From Algihabitans albus (GTDB taxonomy: Bacteria > Pseudomonadota > Alphaproteobacteria > Kiloniellales > DSM-21159), in the NCBI RefSeq assembly GCF_003572205.1, contig NZ_QXNY01000011.1, forward strand, positions 1 through 64,000: a stretch of 64,000 bases of DNA. The letters are read 5' to 3'. Of this stretch, positions 59,197 to 64,000 are shown piece by piece. The notes under the pieces are model-generated. The model was not told the origin of the DNA. It made no database searches and was given only the letters and a program-made list of their open reading frames with translations. The translations under genes were made by a program, and so were the position numbers. Position 1 is the stretch's first letter. Each line of letters begins with the position of its first letter.

Positions 59197-59334
59197 ACCA
59201 GATAGTGATCAGTAGGACCCACGTATTGGGTCCGGCGATTAGGTTAAATGTAGTCTCGATTCAAAGTGTTAGAGTCTGTTTCTTATGATCGGCGGAACCG
59301 CAAAGCGATTCCATACGATCACAACAGGCTCTAG
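59193..59334 (-). mobile_element. 142-bp MITE-like repeat element, copy B
   Basis: This is the minus-strand copy of the element at 23352-23493, with the same length, CTAG at both ends and 12 substitutions. Its first CTAG forms the sucB stop (59194-59196). In the main stem, the pair that is A-T in copy A is T-A here, one G-C has become G-U, and a mismatched inner pair is restored, so the fold is kept despite change. The next 230 bases (59335-59557) hold only a 6-bp hairpin at 59473-59488 and no recognisable gene. Confidence 0.85.
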
Positions 59335-59566
59335 TCCGGAGGATCCGCTGGAGGAACGCGGCGAGAACCGGAGCGACTTGAGCTTTGCCGGCTTCTCGGA
59401 GCAGGTTTTCGCGCTATCGCTACCGTCAGATGCGCGGAAGCCACGCGCCGCACTTAAGCCCCGCTTTGATCTTTGCGCGTAAGCGCAATAGAACGTCCAT
59501 CCATGAGCTTATCATCGCGTCCTGCGCGAAGGCCGCAGACCCCGAACGACGTCTGAAGTGACTGAG

Positions 59567-60598
59567 ATGCATCCGCCCATCAGGATCCTGTATTTCGGAA
59601 ACGTTCAGGGGCTCTTCGGTCATCAGAAATTCTATTTGATACCTCAGCGGCTCGTGAACGGTTTCACCAGGTGCGGCCATATGGTCTATGCCCTGAACGA
59701 CCGCGACTTCGCGCGCTACGCCAACCCCTTTCGCAGCCGGGCCTTCGGCGCGCGCAAAGTCGACGGCAAGCTGCTCGCGGTCTGCCGTGACTATCGCCCG
59801 GACCTGGTTGTACTCTCGAACTGCGAAATGGTCTCGAACGAAGCGGTTCATGCCCTGCGGGAGATCCTGCCGGAGGTCCGGGTCGCCTACCGCAATGTGG
59901 ACAGCCTCAACATGAGCGGGAATCGCAAGAAGGTTGAGCGCCGCCTTGGGGTCGTGGACACGATCTTTTTGACGTCGAGCGTGACCGGGCTGCAGGATCC
60001 GAGCGGCCGCACGAAACTCGCCTTCATGCCCAATCCGATCGACCCTAGCCTCGACCGCGGCCGTGCCTTCGAGATAGCGCGCCCGCGCTACGATCTTTTT
60101 TTCGCAGGCCAGGCGATCCGGGACCAGACGGACAGCCGGCCCGCGATCCTCGGCCGACTGCAGCGCGAGCTCGGCGATTTGAGGCTCGGTTTCTTCGGCT
60201 CAGCCGTGGGCCGGTCGTCTCTCTACGGACAGGACTACCTCGATGCGCTGGCGGACTCGGCCATGGGCCTCTCGCTCGACCGGGAAGACGAGAATCCGCT
60301 CTACGCCTCGGACCGCATGTCGCACTACCTGGGCAACGGCCTGCTGACCTTCGTGAAGCGCGGCAAAGGGTTCGAGCGCTTCTTCACCGACCGGGAGGTC
60401 GCCTGGTTCAACGGCGCCGACGATGTGATCGAAACTGTTCGGCGGCTGGCGACGGACAGCAAACAGCGGCAGCAGATCGCAGAAGCCGGATGGCGCCGGG
60501 CCCGAGAGTTGTTCGACTGCGCGCGCATCGCCGCCTGGATCGTGGAGCTGAGTCTCGACCGTCCCTTCAGTCAGAAGTATCCCTGGGTCGATGGGTGA
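59567..60598 (+). CDS. CgeB-like glycosyltransferase
   Basis: The 343-residue protein looks like a GT-B enzyme of the CgeB group. IRILYFGNVQGLFGHQKFYL is the N-terminal domain, YRPDLVVLSNCEMVSNEAV follows, and LFFAGQAIRDQTDSRP opens the donor domain. Near the end are YASDRMSHYLGNGLLTFVKR and GADDVIETVRRLATDSKQRQ, where CgeB-type proteins read DRxxEALACG-like sequence. The start is the ATG at 59567; a GTG at 59558 is also possible. It stands alone after repeat copy B, far from the polysaccharide genes. Target unknown. Confidence 0.65.
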   Translation: MHPPIRILYFGNVQGLFGHQKFYLIPQRLVNGFTRCGHMVYALNDRDFARYANPFRSRAFGARKVDGKLLAVCRDYRPDLVVLSNCEMVSNEAVHALREILPEVRVAYRNVDSLNMSGNRKKVERRLGVVDTIFLTSSVTGLQDPSGRTKLAFMPNPIDPSLDRGRAFEIARPRYDLFFAGQAIRDQTDSRPAILGRLQRELGDLRLGFFGSAVGRSSLYGQDYLDALADSAMGLSLDREDENPLYASDRMSHYLGNGLLTFVKRGKGFERFFTDREVAWFNGADDVIETVRRLATDSKQRQQIAEAGWRRARELFDCARIAAWIVELSLDRPFSQKYPWVDG

Positions 60599-60658
60599 GC
60601 AGCTAGCACGATTGAATCATCTCGCTGTGGCGCGCGGGCCCACGACCCGTCCGAGACG

Positions 60659-61720
60659 TTACCTGGACTTCTCCAAAACCATGACGCGCGAGAAGTAGGC
60701 GCGTTCGACCGACAGGGTTTTCAGCCCGGCCTGGCCGAAGAGCGCCTCCAGGTCGGTTTCGACGTAGCTGCTGTAGTAAGGTTCGTGGAAGGCGACCGGG
60801 AAGTAGTCCAGCAGGCCGTCGTAGGACGACTGGTCGCCCTTCTGGATCGAGTCGACGAAGAGCAGCCGCCCGCCGGGCTTGAGAATGCGGGCGATTTCGG
60901 CGGCAACCTGCGGCCGCACCTTCGGCGGCAACTCGTGGAACAGGAAGATGCAGCTCGCCAGGTCGTAGCTGGCATCCGGCAGACCGGTGGTTTCGGCGGC
61001 GGCCTGATGCGTCTCGACCCCGCGCCAGCGCCGCAGGTTGCGCGCCGTTTGAGCGAGATAGTCCGGGCTGAGATCCAACGCAGTCACCGGTAGCCGCGGG
61101 TAGTTGTCCTTGACGAAAGTCAGGAAGCGGCCGGTTCCGCAGGCGATATCGATCATCCGGGTCGCGGCCGAGCGGCGGTGGTGCAGGAACTCGCCCAGCG
61201 GCACCAGGGCCTGGCGGCGCATGGCATCGGCACCGCCGGTGAAGAGCACCTCCACCTGATGATCGTAGATCGCCGCCGAATCGGGCGACAGCCAACCATC
61301 GGACTGAAAGTGGAAGTTCTGTAGGTAGTAGCGCGGATAACGTGCTCGATCCGCCTGGGTCAGCACTTCGTCATGCCCGCCGCTATGCCGCCGCCGTTCG
61401 ACCGAGCGGAGATCGCGGAAATAGCGCGAAGCGCGGCGCAGCGCGCCGACCGGCTCCTCCAGCAAGTCATAGGGCATGCGATAGAGACCGGCCTCGATGT
61501 TCGCCCAGTCGCGCTGGAGCAGCCCGCGCAGATCGGCAAGGATCTCCTCCTGTCCTGCGAAGGGCCCTCGGATCGGCCGCTTCGGCTTGACGGGCCGGGT
61601 CAAGCGGGCCGAAAGCGCGTACTGGCCGAAGTAAACGCCGACCCGCGCGGTTTGTCCAAGGGCGTAAGCCGCCCGTGCAACGCTGGACATCCCCCTCTCC
61701 GTTCCCTTCGTTCCGGCCAT
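60659..61720 (-). CDS. SAM-dependent methyltransferase
   Basis: The 353-residue protein has a class I methyltransferase domain in its second half. MIDIACGTGRFLTFVKDN is motif I with its GxG, VTALDLSPDYLAQTARNL is the acidic strand-2 end, SYDLASCIFLFHELPP and ILKPGGRLLFVDSIQKGD follow. The first 170 residues are helical and not recognised; VGVYFGQYALSARL may contact membrane. A second start at 61690 is possible, also with a good ribosome-binding site. Six bases separate it from the upstream SDR gene, so the two are co-transcribed. The substrate, perhaps a lipid, is not readable. Confidence 0.8.
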   Translation of the reverse strand: MAGTKGTERGMSSVARAAYALGQTARVGVYFGQYALSARLTRPVKPKRPIRGPFAGQEEILADLRGLLQRDWANIEAGLYRMPYDLLEEPVGALRRASRYFRDLRSVERRRHSGGHDEVLTQADRARYPRYYLQNFHFQSDGWLSPDSAAIYDHQVEVLFTGGADAMRRQALVPLGEFLHHRRSAATRMIDIACGTGRFLTFVKDNYPRLPVTALDLSPDYLAQTARNLRRWRGVETHQAAAETTGLPDASYDLASCIFLFHELPPKVRPQVAAEIARILKPGGRLLFVDSIQKGDQSSYDGLLDYFPVAFHEPYYSSYVETDLEALFGQAGLKTLSVERAYFSRVMVLEKSR

Positions 61721-61726
61721 CCGAGA

Positions 61727-62539
61727 CTACCTCCCCTTCATGCTGCTGCGCAAAACCCGGCGGGTCGGTCCGCGCAACACCCGCTCGGGCAGCAACTTCG
61801 CGATGCCGCGGTAGGCGCGATTGCCTGCCCCGATCGTGACCACATCCTGCTGGCCGAGAGCGCGCAGCGCCCGATGTGCGACCTCCGTCGCCGAGCTCAT
61901 CCGCGGACCGGAGGGTTCCTTGCCGTTACCGGCCCGCTCGAAAAAGCGGGTCTTCGTGGGGCCGGGACAGACCGTCAGCACATCGATCGGCTCGTACTCC
62001 AGCTCGCTGGCCAACCCCTGCGCGTAGAAATAGTCGAAGGCCTTGGTCGCGGCGTAGGTTGCGAAGTAGGGCAAGGGCTGAAAGGCCGCGGTCGACGCGA
62101 TCATCACCAGACCGGCCCGGCGTTCGTCCTCCCGGGCGCGCTGCAGCATACCGGGCAGAAGCGCGCGCGTGATCACCGTCGGCGCCACCACGTTGACCTC
62201 AACCATGGCACGCTCGCTCATGGGCTCATTGTCGATCATGCGGCCAAAAGTCCCGAGACCGGCATTGTTGATCAGCAAATCCGGAGCGAAAGCCTGGGAC
62301 ACCGCGACCAAAGAGTCGCGGCCCTTGTCTTCCGCCAGATCGGCCACCAGCCTCTCGATATGGCGACCGTCCCTCGACAACTCATCGGCCAGGGCCTCCA
62401 AAGCCGCTTCGTTCCGGCCGGTCAGCAGCAGATCGGTTCCGTCGGACAAAGACCGTGCGAAGGCCTCGCCGATGCCGCTGGAGGCACCGGTGATGACGGC
62501 GCGCCGGTAGGCGCCTCGTGTGTCGTTCCCTCGTGTCAT
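61727..62539 (-). CDS. Short-chain dehydrogenase/reductase
   Basis: The 270-residue protein has the NAD(P)-binding VITGASSGIGEAFARSL, LLLTGRNEAAL, INNAGLGTFGRM, catalytic Ser in MIASTAAF and Tyr/Lys in YAATKAFDYFYAQGL. The C-terminal part (QDVVTIGAGNRAYRGIAKLL, then the basic tail RRVLRSSMKGR) resembles SDRs acting on long-chain or lipid substrates. It is the first gene of a two-gene unit with the methyltransferase. Exact substrate unknown. Confidence 0.85.
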   Translation of the reverse strand: MTRGNDTRGAYRRAVITGASSGIGEAFARSLSDGTDLLLTGRNEAALEALADELSRDGRHIERLVADLAEDKGRDSLVAVSQAFAPDLLINNAGLGTFGRMIDNEPMSERAMVEVNVVAPTVITRALLPGMLQRAREDERRAGLVMIASTAAFQPLPYFATYAATKAFDYFYAQGLASELEYEPIDVLTVCPGPTKTRFFERAGNGKEPSGPRMSSATEVAHRALRALGQQDVVTIGAGNRAYRGIAKLLPERVLRGPTRRVLRSSMKGR

Positions 62540-62604
62540 GTCGGTAATGTGTCCCCGCCCGGCTTGAGATCAATCGCCCGGCAAACTTAGAGGAGAACGG
62601 TCCT

Positions 62605-63093
62605 TTGCGAAGACTCGAGCCCGGTCCGGGCCAGGAATCGGTCTGGGACTACCCTCGCCCGCCGCGGCTCGAGCCAGTGGCCGAGCGGCTACAGGTCCTC
62701 TTCAACGGCGTCCTGGTGGCGGATACGACCCAGGGCTTCCGGGTTCTGGAGACCAGCCATCCGCCCACCTACTACATTCCGCCGGCAGACGTGCAGACCA
62801 AGCTGTTGAAACCGGCACCGGGGCGATCGCTCTGCGAGTTCAAGGGTGAAGCCGCCTACTGGACTCTGACCGTTTCGGGCCGTGTGTCCGAACGGGCTGC
62901 CTGGTCTTATCCAGCGCCCTGGCGGCCCTTCGAAGTCTTGAAGAAGCACTACTGCTTCTACGCCAGCCGGGTCGACGAGTGCCGCGTCGCCGGCGAAAGC
63001 GTTCAGTCCCAGGCGGGCGATTTCTACGGCGGTTGGATCACCGGCCGCATCGTCGGCCCCTTCAAGGGCGCGCCCGGCACGATGGGATGGTGA
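62605..63093 (+). CDS. DUF427 family protein
   Basis: The 162-residue protein has a DUF427 domain with VFNGVLVADTTQGFRV-like start (LFNGVLVADTTQGFRVLE), SHPPTYYIPPADVQTKLLKP, FKGEAAYWTLTVSGR and HYCFYASRVDECRVAGE. The C-terminal FYGGWITGRIVGPFKGAPG also fits. The family has a barrel-like beta fold and no proven role. The start is TTG at 62605 behind AGAGGAGA. It is divergent from the SDR gene. Confidence 0.85.
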   Translation: MRRLEPGPGQESVWDYPRPPRLEPVAERLQVLFNGVLVADTTQGFRVLETSHPPTYYIPPADVQTKLLKPAPGRSLCEFKGEAAYWTLTVSGRVSERAAWSYPAPWRPFEVLKKHYCFYASRVDECRVAGESVQSQAGDFYGGWITGRIVGPFKGAPGTMGW

Positions 63094-63111
63094 GCGGCGG
63101 TCGGAGAGATC

Positions 63112-63396
63112 TCAGAGCTTGGGGTAAACCCGGCGCGTCGGCTTGATGCTGACGGACTGGAACAGTCCGGCTTCCGCGTAGGGGTCTTGCTGGGCGAAAG
63201 CCTCGGCGGCGGTGCGGTCGGGCACGTCGAGAATGATCAGGCTGCCGGCCGGCGTGTCACCGTCCTCGCCGATCAAAGGTCCTGCATAGACCAGTTGGTC
63301 GGAATGCCGTTCCAGGAACTGCAGGTGCCGGGGCCGATTGTCCTTGCGAACCTCGACCGTGCCCGGCTTGTCCGTACAGACAAGCGCAAACAGCAT
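63112..63396 (-). CDS. YciI family protein
   Basis: The 94-residue protein has the YciI/YCII ferredoxin-like fold: MLFALVCTDKPGTVEVRKDN, RPRHLQFLERHSDQLVYAGP, LIILDVPDRTAAEAFAQQDPY with the conserved Asp, and SVSIKPTRRVY near the end. His in RPRHLQFL is the residue proposed to be catalytic in relatives. The ATG at 63396 has GGAGACGG upstream; a GTG at 63411 would add five residues. Function is not known. Confidence 0.88.
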   Translation of the reverse strand: MLFALVCTDKPGTVEVRKDNRPRHLQFLERHSDQLVYAGPLIGEDGDTPAGSLIILDVPDRTAAEAFAQQDPYAEAGLFQSVSIKPTRRVYPKL

Positions 63397-63490
63397 CGTT
63401 TCCGTCTCCACCGCAGTTTTTTCAGTTTTTGCTGTTCAAAGCCTAGACCAGCCGACGCATAGGGGCCAAGCCGATTCGCGGCGGTCGCGT

Positions 63491-64000
63491 CTAGAGACTG
63501 AGATTGAAGGCGATGGAGATACGCGTGGCCGTGCCGAAATAAGGCCGCACGGCATGACTGAGCCATGAGGGGAACAGCACCATCAGTCCGGCGCGCGGGC
63601 TGATGGTCTCACTGGCCCCCATCGCGGCACCACCGGTTGCCGCCACGGTGAGGCGCGGCGCGTACATGGCCGGGGCGACGCCGCGCGGATCCTGGATCTC
63701 GAATTCGCCGCCGAGCGAGGGATCGGCCGCGATCCCGCCGTCGTCGACGTAGTAGACCCCCGACCAGAAGCAGCCCGGGTGCGTGTGGAACTCGTTGCCG
63801 TGGCCGCTTCGGTTGATGTTGGCCCAGGCGTTCGCCTGCCAGTCGGGGCGAACTTTCTCGCCCTTGCGATCGCAGGTCAGGTCGTCGGCCAGTCGCTTGG
63901 CGCCCGTCAGCAGGGCGGCCGCCGGTTTGCCGCCCCACTCGGCGAAGTCCCAGTTCGATTGCCAGCCGCCCAAGTTGGAATGGGCGCTGCCGGCATGGTT
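63491..64000 (-). CDS. Putative 2OG-Fe(II) oxygenase, TIGR02466-like, cut by window end
   Basis: The visible 169 residues include SNLGGWQSNWDFAEWG, the iron-site HTHPGCFWSGVYYVD, FPSWLSHAVRPYFG with the distal His, and the arginine in TRISIAFNLSL. It aligns motif by motif with the protein at 23490-24179 (HDHPGWHLSAVYYVD, FPSWLRHWVHPY), so the two are paralogues. The N-terminus lies beyond 64000, where the frame stays open (NHAGSAHSN before GGW). Substrate unknown. Confidence 0.8.
   Translation of the reverse strand, partial: NHAGSAHSNLGGWQSNWDFAEWGGKPAAALLTGAKRLADDLTCDRKGEKVRPDWQANAWANINRSGHGNEFHTHPGCFWSGVYYVDDGGIAADPSLGGEFEIQDPRGVAPAMYAPRLTVAATGGAAMGASETISPRAGLMVLFPSWLSHAVRPYFGTATRISIAFNLSL

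Noticed and set aside
59285-59482. 65-codon frame beginning inside repeat copy B
   Set aside because: It starts within the repeat, shows no domain, and the same frame is not kept in copy A.
63443-63451. CTAGACCAG, a nine-base match to the repeat end
   Set aside because: A nine-base match is expected by chance about once in two such windows, and no further similarity follows.

Overview
The window is GC-rich chromosomal DNA from an alphaproteobacterium, probably of the Rhodospirillales/Kiloniellales type. That is inferred from an alphaproteobacterial-type SRP RNA directly upstream of dnaX, the rsmI-yraN-gshB and rpe-heparinase-purH neighbourhoods, class III cyclase and DUF1127 genes, and codon use. 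I see no tRNA, rRNA, CRISPR array, integrase or complete insertion sequence.

Region 1 (1-21.7 kb) is a Wzx/Wzy-type exopolysaccharide locus. Precursor genes are ugd (only its first codons lie in the window), galE and uxs (UDP-GlcA, UDP-Gal, UDP-Xyl). A WcaJ/WbaP-type transferase starts the lipid-linked unit. Five glycosyltransferases and a pyruvyltransferase build and decorate it. A Wzx flippase, a Wzy-like polymerase, a Wzc-type tyrosine kinase, a short Wza-type lipoprotein and an outer-membrane beta-barrel flip, polymerise and export it. A secreted beta-helix protein and a methyltransferase-like protein sit at the edge. The minus-strand block 9167-17292 is tightly coupled, with several ATGA or short overlaps.

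Region 2 (22-46.6 kb) is mostly housekeeping and small regulatory genes: a class III cyclase, an oxygenase-like protein, an aldolase-family protein, PilZ, nudC, SRP RNA-dnaX-ybaB, rsmB, a short-chain dehydrogenase with a LysR regulator, transporters, acetoacetyl-CoA synthetase, gshB, SirB1, yraN, rsmI, an LpoA-like lipoprotein, and an ArsR/DUF1127 pair with a near-perfect 24-bp operator candidate between them.

Region 3 (46.6-64 kb) holds rpe, a heparinase-family gene, a WecA-like transferase, purH, sucCD and sucAB. SucB has two lipoyl domains and is not followed by lpd. After it come a lone glycosyltransferase, a methyltransferase/SDR pair, DUF427, YciI and a second oxygenase-like gene cut by the window end.

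The most notable unexplained signal is a 142-bp dispersed element present twice, in opposite orientation, at 23352-23493 and 59193-59334. The copies have the same length without gaps and about 91% identity. Each is bounded by CTAG tetramers that form the stop codons of adjacent genes. The element folds into a long hairpin whose pairing is preserved by compensatory changes. It looks like a non-autonomous (MITE-like) element that inserts into CTAG stop codons, with a possible remnant at 26315.
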